Notes under the pieces: model-generated
Told to the model about the DNA's origin: nothing
Databases searched by the model: none
The model's input: only the letters and a program-made list of their open reading frames with translations
Program-made: the position numbers and the translations under genes
DNA from: Salminus brasiliensis
Taxonomy: Eukaryota > Chordata > Actinopteri > Characiformes > Bryconidae
Direction of reading: 5' to 3'
Length of the DNA: 64,000 nucleotides
NCBI RefSeq assembly: GCF_030463535.1
Contig: NC_132880.1
Location: 35,265,842 to 35,329,841 of the forward strand
Shown: positions 21,801 through 34,905 of the stretch, piece after piece
Position numbering within the stretch: position 1 is the stretch's first letter
Layout of the letters: every line of letters begins with the position of its first letter

Positions 21801-23290
21801 CCATATGTAAATGCACTCTTTTTTAACCAAATCAATACAGTGAAACAGTGAATGCACTGAATTAAATATTTTGAAATGGTAACAATGCTTTCTATGTTTT
21901 ACTACATTTTACTTTTTTATATATGTTTTACATGGTAATATATTTGACATGATCTGAGGAGGCAGATTCTATAATAAGGGTAGTTCTCATGCCACAGTTG
22001 CCAATCTCTGTCACCCAGTGGTTGTTTTTGTTAATGGTTTCGACACTCACCTCCAAAGGCAGAGCGGCTGCGCCACAGAGAATGTTGCGCAAGTGCTTAT
22101 CTGATACAATCTGTCAGTGAGGCCTTGGGGTCATAAGCTCGCTCTTGGCAGACGAGACGATCTGGGCATCTGCTTGCGTTGGCCGTGACCCATCCAGCTG
22201 TACAGCAGCAGCAGCTCAGAAGCACGTGTGTCTGACAGACAGCCGGAGAGTTTTCACTCGTAGCTGTGAAGTGTTTGCTTGGCACACACAGACCCCTTAT
22301 CCTTTCATGTTTATCTGCTTAAGACGCTGGATTATCTTTGTCAAACTAAGTCACTGGAGAAGCACGATGTATGGCATTCAGCACATGCATGCAGCTCCCA
22401 CTTAGGAGGCAAAAGCCAGGGGCTCTGGTTCTCAGAGAAGGGCATGAGCAAAGAGAGACCCGAGCTGTAATGTAATACCAAAACTGACATCTAAAACCAC
22501 AAAATAAGGGCTGGATAACCAGCAGGAACCCACCAGGGTTTCATGAGGTCTGAGAAATGACGAGAAAACGAAAAGGTGGCAACGACCTGCGAGAGAATTA
22601 CCTCAGCTGGAGAAAATGCAGGAAGCTCTCAACTGACACTCTGTCTGAACTCTGTCTTAACGATGGACGAACGATTTCTTGTGTCAGCGTTCAGCTGATT
22701 TAGACTGAAAAACTTCAGTATAGCTTCGGTAGAACAGAAGCACTTTTGTAAGATACGTTTTTGTATATTTGTGAAATGCTTCAAGAGCAGAAATTGATTC
22801 AGTTTCATAACACTCAGGTCAGTGTCCTTGCAGTGTAGTCTTCACATTCAAACAACAATGTCCCCTAAAAACAACATGTTTTGTGTTTGCTTGTTTACTT
22901 GTTTTCTATTTTGGGCTGGTTTACTGATAAGCTTCATCTCCGTGACACCACTCAGAAAAACAAGCCCATAAAGTGATGGATTTTTTATTTGATATATCGT
23001 TCTAAAACTCCTCACACCTGCAGGTTGTCCTTGTATCTCTCTGCACAGTAAAAACAAGGTGACCCATAATGTGTATCCATAAAAGAGCTGCAGCCTGATG
23101 TAACAAGACTTTCTTTCCAAGCATTTTAAAGTCTAAGAGGTGTGCATTCACACAGGCTGTTCAATACCCAGGCCTATATATATATAAAAAAAACATCTGA
23201 TACAAATAAAAGTAATGATCCTTAGCTAGAACTATCCCAGTGAGCACAAACAATGTGTAAACGATGAGTAACATGACTTTGTCAAGAAGT
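21801..23290. other. Noncoding; complex-sequence island near 22040-22480
   Basis: I see no supported gene. The 22040-22480 stretch is more GC-balanced and non-repetitive than its surroundings and could be regulatory, but this is only an impression. Confidence 0.25.
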
Positions 23291-23309
23291 TCTTAATTTG
23301 TAGACGTAG

Positions 23310-23535
23310 CACCTATACTTCTAAAAAAGAAGATGCTACAACAAGTTCTTTAAGTGATGCCATAGAAGAAGATTTTTCTGTTCTATAAAGGAACATTTTT
23401 TATATATTTGTAAAGAACCTTTCAAAGGTTTGAAGAAGTGAATGTAAATTGGTAATTTACCATTTGAAAGGTTCTTAATGAAGCCAAGAATGGCTGTTCT
23501 GTGGTATTGCTCAGAGAACCCTTTTGCAGCTAATT
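23310..23535. mobile_element. GGTTCTT-family palindromic repeat
   Basis: GTGATGCCATAGAAGAAGAT and AAGGTTCTTAATGAAGCCAA with GAGAACCCTTTTGCAGC form the inverted arms of the dispersed family. Confidence 0.6.
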
Positions 23536-26076
23536 TTTTGTGAAGTGGGTGGGTTGTGGAGAGGGTGTCAATTAGCTAGCACTTATATTTTGGTCAGAAC
23601 TGTAGCTCAATAGTCTAACAATGTCTTTTTATTGGCTCATTTAAGTCTGGTCAAGATGACCTGAAAGTGGAGGTTCATGGTCATGGTTTCACATCAGTTG
23701 GTGCTCACTATGAGCTGTGGTAATTCAGTAGTATTAGGCATGTGTTATTCTTAAGAGTGTTCAGACTTTTTCTCCATGCATCTGCTGCTTGTCCTGACAA
23801 GCATCTGTGTCACAGTGTTTTTATTGCAGGATTAGAACGCTCAATTTCTGAAAGGTTACAGTGCTTAACAGCTCTGCTCTTACATATCTCATTTTAATGA
23901 TCTTCGAATCAGGTGCCTTAGGGCAGGGGAAGCAGTAAAATGTGTGATGGAAGGCCATCTATATCTGATAATTCCCAGCAACACAGTCAGGGATTCCTCT
24001 CTAGTACTCAATCTATGCTCAATCAAATGTTCTCCATTCACTGGTTAACTGGGTGAAATTAACTGGTAATGATTATGGGGTGTACCGTTAACAAGGACAC
24101 GCTGTGCCACTGAAGCAAAACATCAAAAGCTGTCCAAATACTAACAGTGCCTTTTTGTGAAAAATCTTTAGCCTTCAGTTTTCAAAGTAAGTAAAGGCTG
24201 GTTCACGCCTACGGAGGACGTGGACTTGATCAGAAGGTAGTGCAGCCACAGTGACGCAATTGTAGAAAAACTGCGTGGACGCATACCATTCGAAAATTCA
24301 AACAACGCAGACAGTCTGTGTGGTGACGCATACATGCCTTGATTGTTTATTGATTACATTTATGCAGGCCACTGCCTTTTTAATCAGTGAGCCAGTTTCA
24401 ACAAAAGCTCATCTTCTTCACTGATCAACAACAATTGGCAACAACTACCTGCAAGTTTTTTTTATGGGTCATCAAAAATGGCATCAAAGTGGCATCAAAG
24501 CATGTGGTCACCATGGACAGTGCTGCAAGAGGTATGCACATTGAGCAGTGCAGGAAGTCTTGTGCACACGCCATGCTAAATCTGTGCCCGCAGCCTCACA
24601 TCTTTAAATAAAAGTTCTTTAATAGCTCTTGGCTTGTATGTAGGGTTTTGTAAGAAATAGTCTAGAATCTTTACATTAAGTTTTTTTAAAAAGGCTCTTC
24701 ACACAAGTTATATTTCTATTGGCAAAATCAGCTTGATGAAAACAAGCTTCTAGAGATTAAAATGGTTGTCATTGTGTTTAAAATCTTCATCTATCATTTA
24801 TTATTTTATCACTTGCAATTTATACAGAAAGTCAATAGACACAGCTTTTTGCATGGGCTGTATCTCCGAAAATGTATGCTCGTTCAATCACTGGTGTTTA
24901 AGTGTGCACATACACAAGACAAGAACATCTCATGAGGCCAGAGCAGAAGAGAGGAAGTCTATTCCCAAAGTCCTCCTAACCTTACAGACCTCAGCACTGA
25001 ACCCAACTGTCCATTATGTGATCCTCCCACTGTGCACTCGCCCAACATGCCAAAACACAGCGAGCCCAAGTGCAGCTTGCAATGAAAAAGCAATCCATAA
25101 AACCAGCATCTGGGGTTTTATTATGACAGGCCTGTGGTTTCACCACTGGCTAGGAAGTGGGCACTAATTGGGAAAATCCCACAGGATTTGTAGAGCAGCG
25201 TGGAATGTGTCTCAACCTCTTATGGCCACACATTGCACAGCCAAAGTGCACTTTCACCGTTTCCCTGGATGCCCAACGCTTTCCATCCAAGGAAGAAGAA
25301 ACGCTTCTACGCCATCATTCTTCATTCTTTGCTGATAGTCAGGCGTTGAGTTGTGAATTCCCAGCATACCTAACTAGCAATAAAAGCTGGTGACTTTGCT
25401 CTGCTGTATGCTGGCAGCAGTCAAGGTTATACTGGAACTGCTTTGAGCATGCCAAGCGATATCCAGCAGCACAAGGCTCCAAACATGGGCCGCTGGGTTG
25501 TGTCATCAGAAATAAACAGAGCAGGCTAATCATCTCGACGGCACAGGAGAAGTGGCCGTGTCAGAGCAGCGGATGGGGGAGTCACGCAGCAGCTCCAGTC
25601 TGTTTTGGAAAATGTGGAGAGGTTGCCATGGAGCCACTATTTGATCCCATGTAATTAGCCAAGCCCATTGATTGCACAACACTTTCCCCACTGGCTGCGC
25701 GGTGGCCTCATCAACCGGAACATGCCTCTATTTATGTTTATGGTTTCTGCAGTTCCTGTCCTTAGATGGCTTGCTCAGTCAACATGAGAAGCAATGATAA
25801 AGGGCCTTTTGTGGGCTAATAATGTTCTAGGTTTTCACACAGACAAGGCCGAAGCCACTGATCCCTCACGCCTCCCAGGCTTCATGGGAAACGACAATTG
25901 TGTTCTTGTGAAAATCACTGAAATTCTCAGCAGCGTTGTGAGCCATTCGAAAAGCTGTGAGTCTGTCTATTTATACTTGCAGGAATTTCACAAGGGGCCA
26001 CACTGAGCACACAGAGCTAGAGCAGGTATTCCACAAATCCCTTCAATCGCAGGCAGTTACATATGAGCTCCATTCC

Positions 26077-26078
<2 letters not shown>
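23536..26078. other. Noncoding; candidate conserved-element region 25000-26010
   Basis: No gene is supported: a 133-codon frame at 24766-25167 has no domain I recognise. The 25000-26010 stretch is unusually free of repeats and of mixed composition, as conserved noncoding elements often are. Confidence 0.25.

Positions 26079-26115
<37 letters not shown>
26079..26115. repeat. (GA)n microsatellite
   Basis: About 18 GA units. Confidence 0.97.
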
Positions 26116-26120
<5 letters not shown>

Positions 26121-26399
26121 AGAACTGATCAACTGATTCCAACCTGGACATTGACTTATTTTGCAAGCATGTTTGAGTGTGTCTGAGAACAGAATAAATA
26201 TTTAATGTCATTGTTTGAAAATAGTTTACAATTTAGCAGCTGTAGAGTTGTCAGCAAAATTAAAAATAGAGAATTCAAAAAGCCATAGGTGTGTACAATG
26301 TCCAGAAGTAAGAGTGCAAAATAAAAATAATATATAGTGCAAAAATAAAAGTGTCAGGAACTTAATGCACTTCTAGTTCTTGGAGTAGGGCTTATTCAT

Positions 26400-27380
26400 T
26401 ACACCTAAGTCTTTGGGAGGGGTGGGATGGAAGGCGGGGCCATGCATTTGACTGCCTGGGGGAAGAAGCTGTGTTTTAATCTGTTAGTTTCGGCTGTCAG
26501 TGATCAGTATCTCTTTCCAGGGGACAGGGGGAGAACAGGTGATGTCCAGGGTGAGTGGGCGATGTTACAATTCAGCTGGCTTTCTTTTGGAGTCAGCCAG
26601 TGTGGATGTCTTTGAGGTAGGGTAGTGTCATGCTGATGGCATGCTCTGCCACCATCACTACCCACTGCAAGACCTTCCTATTCTCTTCTTTGCAGCTGGT
26701 GAATCACACTGTGCAGCATTAGGACAGGAGTGTCTCTATTGCTCTCTTTAATGTTGAAGTTGATCAGCAGGTGACGAGGGACATGGCCGTGCCTCAACTT
26801 CTTGAGGAAGTAATGCCTCTGTTGGGCCTTCCCCACCTGATGGGAAATGTTTGTGGTCTGGGTAAGGTCAGCCAAGATGTGCACACCAAGGTACTTTAGG
26901 AGCTCTCTACCCTCTCTGATGAGAGCTCTCAGTGGGCTTTGATTTCCTGAAATCTACTATCATTTCCTTGTTTTTTGTAGAGTTTAGGTCCAGGTCGTTG
27001 TGACAGCACCATTCTCTCAAATGCACATTGTCTCATTATTGCCCAATATCAGTCCTATTATGGTGGTATCATCTGCAAATTTAACAACGGTGTTGGTAGG
27101 GTGAATGGGGGAGCAGTCATGGGTGAAGAGGTAGTAGAAAAGAGGGCTGAGGACACACCCCTGTGGTGTGCCAGTGCTCAGGATGAGAGAGAATGATGTG
27201 GATGATCTCCCATCCTGATATTCTAGGGTCTGTTGCTCAGGAAGTGCTGTATCCATGTGCACAATAAACTGCCTAAGCCCAGGTTGCTCAGTTTTTGAAG
27301 CCGTTTTTGGGGAATAACTGCATTAAAAGCTGAGCTGATATCCACAAAGAGCATTCTTACACATGAAAATAGGAGTAGGT
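26400..27380 (-). mobile_element. CR1/L2-type LINE fragment with reverse-transcriptase core
   Basis: On the minus strand, 27262-27017 reads STGTPQGCVLSPLFYYLFTH and then VVKFADDTTIIGLI, the RT motifs around the catalytic F/YADD box. Farther on, 26884-26678 contains ISHQVGKAQQRHYFLKKLRH, the region after the RT core in fish L2/CR1/Rex-type LINEs. The two parts are in different frames with degenerate sequence between, and the 5' part is missing. It is a dead, 5'-truncated copy. Confidence 0.8.
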
Positions 27381-29449
27381 GTACCTGGCCATTACATACA
27401 TATCTTTACTAGAAGAAAAACATCTATTCTATCTATCTATAAATCTATCTATTTTTTAAATTTCACAATGAAGGGGCCTATTTAAACAGTCCAAAATTAC
27501 TTTTAATAAAATATGTTTACATTATGCCAGGATTTGCTCTGCCATGTTAGCCTAACAAAGCATATTTTACTAATTTCCCACATAATTCAGTATAAGTATA
27601 TCTATTATATTTAATATCTAAAATACTAAGACCAGTAGTCCAGCATGTCATCTTAGTTTTAATATGTAATGTTATTAATAATGTGGTAAATCTGAAACAA
27701 TAGATTTATTTGGAGGCTATTTTGCTGTACAGCATCCCTCCCACGTGTACCACTTTGCTGTGAGTGTACTTCAAAAATATATTTTATACCACAAAACTAC
27801 TCACAACTATTGTTAAACAATGTCTCAGGCATCATGCAGTGTGTTTGTAACCATTTACACCAACCAATGAACTCCCTTCACCACCACTATGAACAGTCCT
27901 GACTTTTTACATTTCTGTAGAATGAAGCATTTCAAACTGATCTAAATAAATGTGTGTATCATGGCTATTTAATTACGCAATGATTTTTTTTAAAATGATT
28001 AAAAAAACACAAAATAGTAGTATAAAATAGTTGAAAATATATACAAATATTAATAGATATTCATTTTTTGACAGTGACTGCTTAATATACAGTAGAAGAA
28101 CTGCTCACTGGTAAAATCCCTTCACATTAAAATCCCCCTTATTAGATCATAAGATCATACCACAGAAAAACAGCTTATACAAGTAAGGGATTTGAGTGAT
28201 GCAATGCAGCTGTATGCTGAGAGGTTGCTCCAGTCTCTTTAAAGTTTTACAATCAGACTCTTTACATTTCAGGTAACTTTTGGAGGACTGTACTGTTTAC
28301 ATCCTAGAAGGAGGTATGTGACTTCTGGTGTCTGAAAGAGTAATGCAAGCATTTTGAGGGGGGTCTGGAGGCAAGGAGGGAGTGGTAAATCAGCTCTGCT
28401 TGCTTTTGTACCTCTGTTTACTGCAGGTTATTGTGAGAACGGTTGTGCAACTGGCCCATTTGCCCAAAGCAAATAGCAGCCTTCTGAGAAGGGGGGGAGG
28501 GGTTGGTGGGGGGGTTAAGCGCATACAGTCACTGCTTTTTTCCCACTAATGTCATTGCTTTAAATCTCCTTGAATTGCACAACAGACTTGCATTTGAAGG
28601 TCTGATTGTGCAATACGGCGAAGAAAGTTACTAAAGACGTGTCTCGCAAAACCACTGCAGCTATAAGCTCGTTATTTAGCTCTGACTCACAGGGTCCACT
28701 TTTACGATCCAGTTCCTTCTTCGAAATAATCACAAGCTGCACTGTGCCGGCGTGTAAAGGTCACCACCTTTATAGCCTAGATCGGATTTAATATGAAATA
28801 TGGGTCCCGCTCAGCAGCTGAATTTTGGCTTGTAAAGACCTGTACTGTGCATTTATGCATTCCTCTATTGCTAACTGCTGTAAGGGCTGCAGACTTGCAG
28901 GAACAACTGAAGGTCAGACTTCATATTTTATATGAGAAGGAGGAGAAGTAGGTTTTTCAAGAACATTCACATTTGTAAATCTCTTTATGTATCTATGGTC
29001 GCTGTCACAGAAAAACATTGTATTTCCAAATTCGCAACCTGTGCAAAATGTGAAAGGCTTTTATTACAAGTCATTTTAGAGCATTTCTATTGGTCCAGTC
29101 GTCATGAAATTTTGATATGATAAAAAGAACACCTGCCAAATGTTTGCGCAACAGTGGCGACATACAGTGTTTTTTTAGTATAAGGCCAGCTTAACATGGG
29201 GAAAAACTCAAGCAACTTCAGTTCAAGCAACTTTAACCTTACATGAAACTGAATTTTGCCTGTGTTGCATAATGCTAATCCTCCTGCAACTCTAGTTGAA
29301 ACTTGTTTGACATTCAGCTGTTAACATTGCAAATGTCTTTATGATTTTATGAAATGGTCGAGCAAAATTCCAATAACGTACTACTATGACCATGTCAAAT
29401 GATATTGTTCAACCAGCTAGTTTCGATCTGCATGTCATGGACAAGAACA
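27381..29449. other. Noncoding, AT-rich; G-rich patches near 28350-28520
   Basis: No gene is supported. A (CTAT)n run is at 27426-27455. G-runs (GGGGGGTC, GGGGGGGAGG, GGGGGGGTT-type) cluster at 28356-28516 in an otherwise AT-rich area, and 28400-28790 is repeat-free. Confidence 0.3.
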
Positions 29450-29453
29450 TTAA

Positions 29454-29568
29454 CCCCTTAACACTCCGAGGTGTACTATTCAGTAACTGGTGGGGCTGTT
29501 CTTTGGTAATTGAAGTTGTTGTTGTAACACTCTCAGCCCACCAGTTAGGCCACAGGCTATTTAAGGGG
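29454..29568. mobile_element. TTAA-flanked short MITE (piggyBac-like ends)
   Basis: CCCCTTAA at 29454 and TTAAGGGG ending at 29568 are inverted. Each is flanked directly by TTAA (29450-29453 and 29569-29572), the target duplication of piggyBac-type elements. The 115 bp inside code for nothing. Confidence 0.55.
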
Positions 29569-29905
29569 TTAAAAAAGATTGTGTTCTACTTGCTGTCTAC
29601 CAAGTAACTTTACTAGCTACTTTGCTAGTCAGCTAATATATGACATGGTGCCTTGTGTCAGGATTTGTTCTGTATTGAATGAGATGTTTCAGTTTAATTA
29701 TGTATACCAGTGAACGTTCACATCTTTAAAGTTTAATATTAATGTTAATAATAGCAAAACAGTGTTACATTTGAAAACACAAAAACAAGTTTTTCTATGG
29801 GGACTGTTTTGCCTTACAACTTCCCACACATACAAAATTACCAACTATCTGTAAGAGTGCTTAAAAAATATGTATATCACAAATGGTAATCTACCTGATT
29901 AGAGA

Positions 29906-30478
29906 GTTAGCTCCACTTAGTTTAGCTACAAGTTGTCCTTACTCACATTTTAGTTGTGTTATTAGTGTCCTTTTCCCCTCAGTTTGTTTGCTGTTTATTC
30001 CCACCTGCAGATTAGAACTTCCCCTATCACATGATGTCACCAGACTGGGAGGCTTTTGACAATGGAGCACTGAGCCCTTGCTGGGATTTGAACTTAAGAT
30101 CTCTTCACACATGATAAGCAGACAGTTAGACTGTTGTGCCACTCTAGAGCTGTGAAAATACACTACACAAAAACAGTTCTAAATAAATTTACCTTAAGTG
30201 TCCCTTAGATTTTACAGCTCTAGAGTGGCACAACTGTCAAACTGCCAGCTCATCAAGAAACAGGAGAATTTTGGATCCCATCAACACTACAGGTCTTTAT
30301 GGTCAGCAGAAAACTGGAAGGCCACCTCCCATCTGGAGGGGGAGTCCTAACATGCAGATTGAGGAGGGGGTATTTCATGTTTTTTTTTTAATGCTTTAGC
30401 TTAACTAAACATTTTTTGTTGAGCTAAAACAAGGAAAAAGGGAAGGTTAGACTTTTGGCCAAACTAAGTTGAGTTAAC
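29906..30478. mobile_element. Inverted tRNA-SINE dimer inside a palindromic element, copy 1
   Basis: A minus-strand SINE-like arm (head at about 30150, box B GTTCAAATCC) and a plus-strand arm starting CAGCTCTAGAGTGGCACAAC (about 30216) lie head to head, about 65 bp apart. The outer ends are themselves inverted: GTTAGCTCCACTTAGTTT at 29906 against the reverse complement of AAACTAAGTTGAGTTAAC ending 30478. A second locus with the same arrangement is at 43792-44520. Confidence 0.6.
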
Positions 30479-33400
30479 TTTAAAAGGCTATCATTGTAGG
30501 TTGTTCTCTTTTTTGTTTTTAGTTCATCACCATTACATGAACAATTCTGACTTCACATTTCTGTCAAATTGAGCATTTGAAGTCATTCCGAATGACTGTT
30601 CATATCGTAACTAATTAATTATGCAGAAATTTGATTTTTTTTTTCAGTGGCAAATAAGAATGGTACATGTGAAAATACTAGCTGTTAATCATGTTGATTG
30701 TAGAACAATGTGTACAATAAACAAATGTGTTGCATGAACTACAGATAATAGTTGAACTGCTTTGTAGAACTGTCCGTTTGTACTAAAATGACATGCAATC
30801 TGATACTAGTTGAATGGAGGTTTCACCATGTGAAGCCAGCCTAAGAATACTTGATTATTATGTTTGGTACATAACAGTGCTGTGTCAAGGGCCTGCGGGA
30901 CATGACAGCTATGTGCTACGGCGCAAGGTTAGAGGAAGTTCATACATAGTGTAATTGCATGGGATTATCACCTGTGCTGACACAACAACTGAGTACAGTC
31001 TGGAGACAAGAAAGACAAAGGAAACAGCTGCCAAGGGATGCAAAGGCAAACGCAACGCTTTCCACAGGATGGTCTGCGCACCACCTCATTACTGAGAACA
31101 AACACTAGGCCTCAGTGCCAAAGGGGGGGGGGTGCTGAATTCTTGTCAATATGTCTGAGAGCAAATACACACACACATACAGACAGGTGCCACACACACA
31201 CACCGTTATCAAAGGCCAGAGGATGTTGCCCGCTTGTGTATGATAAGAAGCGCATCCGACCGTGAACGTAGACTACTGAGAATCTCTTGTTTACTGACCG
31301 TTTACTGACCGTCCAGTGGGTTCCATTGAGCAGCAGTCACATGATTCATAACATGGTAAATAGAGCCTGAATGGGGGCAGGCTGATAGCTTGCACAGCAT
31401 CTGGCTTATCTGGAAAGGGCTGAATGTTTCCACAAATAAAGCAGGAGTGAAACAGATTGATACATTGCTACAGCAACCTATGATACACAAAGCCTATTTC
31501 AAAAGCTGTGCCAAGGCTAGGTATTGATTTTCAGGTTATTTAACAGAAATCAGGAAAATAACAAAATAACATCAGTTCATATCAGTGCAGAATGCTAAGC
31601 AGCTAAGCTCATGTTCTTGTGAGCTTTTTTAGGTTAGTTGTGGAAACAGTTACTTTGTAAAAAATCTATATACAGTAGCATATTGGGTTTGAGAGCTATG
31701 ATGTTAAGTGCAGAATATTAGCTTTAATTTAAGGTGTTTTGCTTCTATATTGAGGGAAACACAACAATCATCACTCCTGTTGAACACAGAAATTTCAAAA
31801 TTGTTTGCATTAATGTAAATACTCTTAAGTTGACATTCAGCTATTTAACCTCATAGTCATTGCTTCATTTAAAATCCAATATACTGGTGAACAGAGATAA
31901 CAAAGCAAACAAAGATTGTGTCACTGTGTGAACGTGCTAGTTAAAGTGGAGTCCCACTGATTTTCAAAAGCTTCTGCATAAAAAAATGGTTAAGCTGTAA
32001 ACAAAGTCATTCAGAGTGCTTTAGAGTGAAAGATTCATTCTACACAAGCTCACCACCAACCAGTGGTGGTGATACAGACTGTAGCATTACAGGTAACATT
32101 ATGTAGCAATTTCACCTTAAAACAACAGCTTCAGGATCATTTTCACGGTACACTGAAAATAATTCAGGTGTTTCGAACAGTGTCTCAATGTCCTCAGAGT
32201 GTGCTGGCTGCCTAGCAGTGCTGCAGATCGAAAAGAAATGATGGCTGGCCTTACATGTGATAGCTGGCTTTACATGTGTCAGTAGAGACATTGTCAGTCT
32301 TTATCCTCCTAGTGTTGGGAGCATTGCAAGTGATGGGGGAGTTCACATGAACGAGGATTTCTTTAATATTACTCTACCGTACCATGTCAGTCCACATTCT
32401 CCTTTCACTTTGGATGTTTGATCTAAATCTCTTAGCTTGTCAACAAATGCATGTTTATAGCAGCCCATGAGGTGAACTGAAAGCATGATTTGTATTTACG
32501 ACTTTGGTATAAAAGTGAATTACACAACTCAACAGCTGTAGGGGGAGCCCAGGAGCACGAATACCAATTCTCACATAATGCTGCCTTAGTGTGTTTAAAA
32601 GCTACATCACAGGATGTTATTACACAAAATGGTTATGATACATTGATCCATTATGCCTGATATATTGATTCATGGTACTTGGTCAGATTTTTGGCCTGAA
32701 ATGCAGAATTCTGATTCCGATTATCATCATCAACAACATTAAATATTGAACTTGTGTGTAGGATTACAAATGGTTTTGGATAGTAAATCTCTGTGTTACA
32801 GGCATTGTGACCTCTGGTTTCTATCATTACCTCAATATGTTTCTTTCCACCATTTCACCAGAAACCAGCCTAAATGACTTTGCTTATGCATCATTTTGAT
32901 GAATCAATGGAAAGTCAGTCCTCAGGATGTGCTAGAATATGTCTTTTCTTTGTAATCATTTTTTTCCTCAAAAACCCCTCATGCAGGCTTATTTAAAGGG
33001 TGGTCTGTAAGCTGAGAAAGCGAAATGATGTTTTGGCTGGACACTGAGCCAAGTGAAGACTATCCACTTAGGATGGAAATTCCGCTAAACTCATTTGCCT
33101 TGTGAGTCATGTTGCCATTTCTGCCTTTTGTCTCACAACCAACACACACAACTGAGAGAGAGTTCCCCTCGAACAGAGCAGCCTTTGAAAAGCTGGAAAT
33201 TTGAAATGTAAAAATGTTCTTTTAGCTGCTTGTGTGATGAATGCATCAGACCCCACAGACTGTGGGTGAACAGGAATGTTGCCGTCTAATGAGAGTCTCA
33301 GGTCGAAACAGGCTGTAGTTCATTCATATTCATGTTTAACTGCCTATGAAGCCAAACTACATGACCTCACATCACAGATGTTTCTTCAAAGCAAATAAAG

Positions 33401-33960
33401 GTGTTGTGAACAGCCAGTAAAGCTTTCACGTTTAATGATTTAGAGTGAAAAGTGTTTCCTCATACACCCAATTATCTTTTCATTTTTACGGTGCTGGTAA
33501 TTATCGGTACAGACATGGGTATGTGAGGGTTGCATGTGTAGAACTGACAGTGATAAAAGAGCACACAGGATTTACCTCTGAAATTACAGAGCACACAAGT
33601 GTTGCTTCCAGGGATGATTAGGCCCTTTTGTTCCTTTCACTTCCCCAATGAGTACAGTTTGAACTTCTTTTCATGAATTGCACTACAGAGATTTTCCAGT
33701 TTTCTTTACAATTACAAACGTGTAGTTTTTACACAGTCTGAGCTTTTCCAAACCACACTGACTTACAGTAAAGGATTTGGGCCTCTATGTATATATATAC
33801 AGGAGTAAATTATACTTAGGTAAAAGTGTGGTACGGTGTCAAACTGTGGACTGTATGAGCACAATGTTTACTTCAGTTAAAGTCAGATGTCCACATTTAA
33901 ACGTATTGAAGTGTATAATAAATATATAATATTTACAATATAAGATGTATTTTTTAATTT
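30479..33960. other. Noncoding interval
   Basis: No gene is supported. It contains a G-run (31123-31131) and short CA runs (31168-31204). The 32990-33420 stretch is repeat-poor. Confidence 0.3.
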
Positions 33961-33969
33961 TTAAGCACA

Positions 33970-34160
33970 CATGCTCTATGGCAGAGGTTCCTAACCCTGG
34001 TCCTGGAAAACACCTTTCCCTGAACATTTTTGGGACTTTCTCCACTAACACACCAAGTCAGGAAGGGCTTGTTAATGAGCTGATTAGCTGGATCAGGTGT
34101 GTTGGGAGCAGGGTAAACACTAAAAGGGGTTCCCAACTAAGGGTTGGGAATCACGGCTCT
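33970..34160. mobile_element. Palindromic MITE (CCTGGTCCTGGA type)
   Basis: The left arm GGTTCCTAACCCTGGTCCTG and the right arm ending GGGTTCCCAACTAAGGGTTG are inverted, with the internal GATTAGCTGGATCAGGTGTG found in many fish copies of this repeat. Confidence 0.6.
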
Positions 34161-34724
34161 ATGGAAACAGCAGTGGCTCCACACTAGCCTTTCCAAGGAC
34201 TGAAAATTTCCATGTAATTTTTAAATAATGGCTTCAGACTATACAAAAAGTTTAAGAGGTCACACAAATAAATAAAATCTTTCTTTGTTTAATAGTGTGT
34301 GCGATGCAGTGGTGTGCGATGAAGTGGTCAGTGGTGACTAATCAGCGGGACTAGTCTCTCACAAACACAACCCAGCATATTTGTGGGCAGGTTCAGTTTA
34401 CACTCTTTAAATTAGTCGGCTATTTCAATAAAAGCAATAGGTTCCTATGCATGAATTTCCCAGATTCCTCGGACTTTTACTTTGAGTTCTCTAAAGGTCT
34501 TAATGTGAGATAGTAAAAAGTATGTATTTTCTTATAGACATTGGGCTTTAGTGATACGTTTAGTGTTTAGTGTAGAAAAGTACTAATCTTTCCTAGTAAT
34601 ACATCTGGGAACATGTATTTAAGTGTAGTAAGTAGTATAGTGCAAACATTATACATGTGTGTTCCACCCCTGGTTGTTGTTATTGTAGCTTACTGGAAAC
34701 AAAAACATCCTATATCACATAACA

Positions 34725-34905
34725 TACCAGGGCTGGGAGAGTCAGGGCCAGAGTGCTGCACAGTTGGGGGTTTCCTCTGTTCCACACCATCAAAACCTGG
34801 TAACTTACTGCTGAGTTGAATCAGGTGTGTTTGAGCAGTGAAATTTGGCAAATTGTGCAGGAATTCGGCACCCCAAGACCAGGAGTTCCCAACCCTTAAT
34901 GTACA
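34725..34905. mobile_element. Palindromic MITE, related to 33970-34160
   Basis: It contains CCAGGGCTGGGAGAGTCAGG, GAATCAGGTGTGTTTGAGCA and AGACCAGGAGTTCCCAACCC, a diverged relative of the previous element. Confidence 0.5.

Noticed and set aside
24766..25167. 133-codon plus-strand frame
   Set aside because: Low-complexity start, no domain, no neighbouring exon; likely chance.
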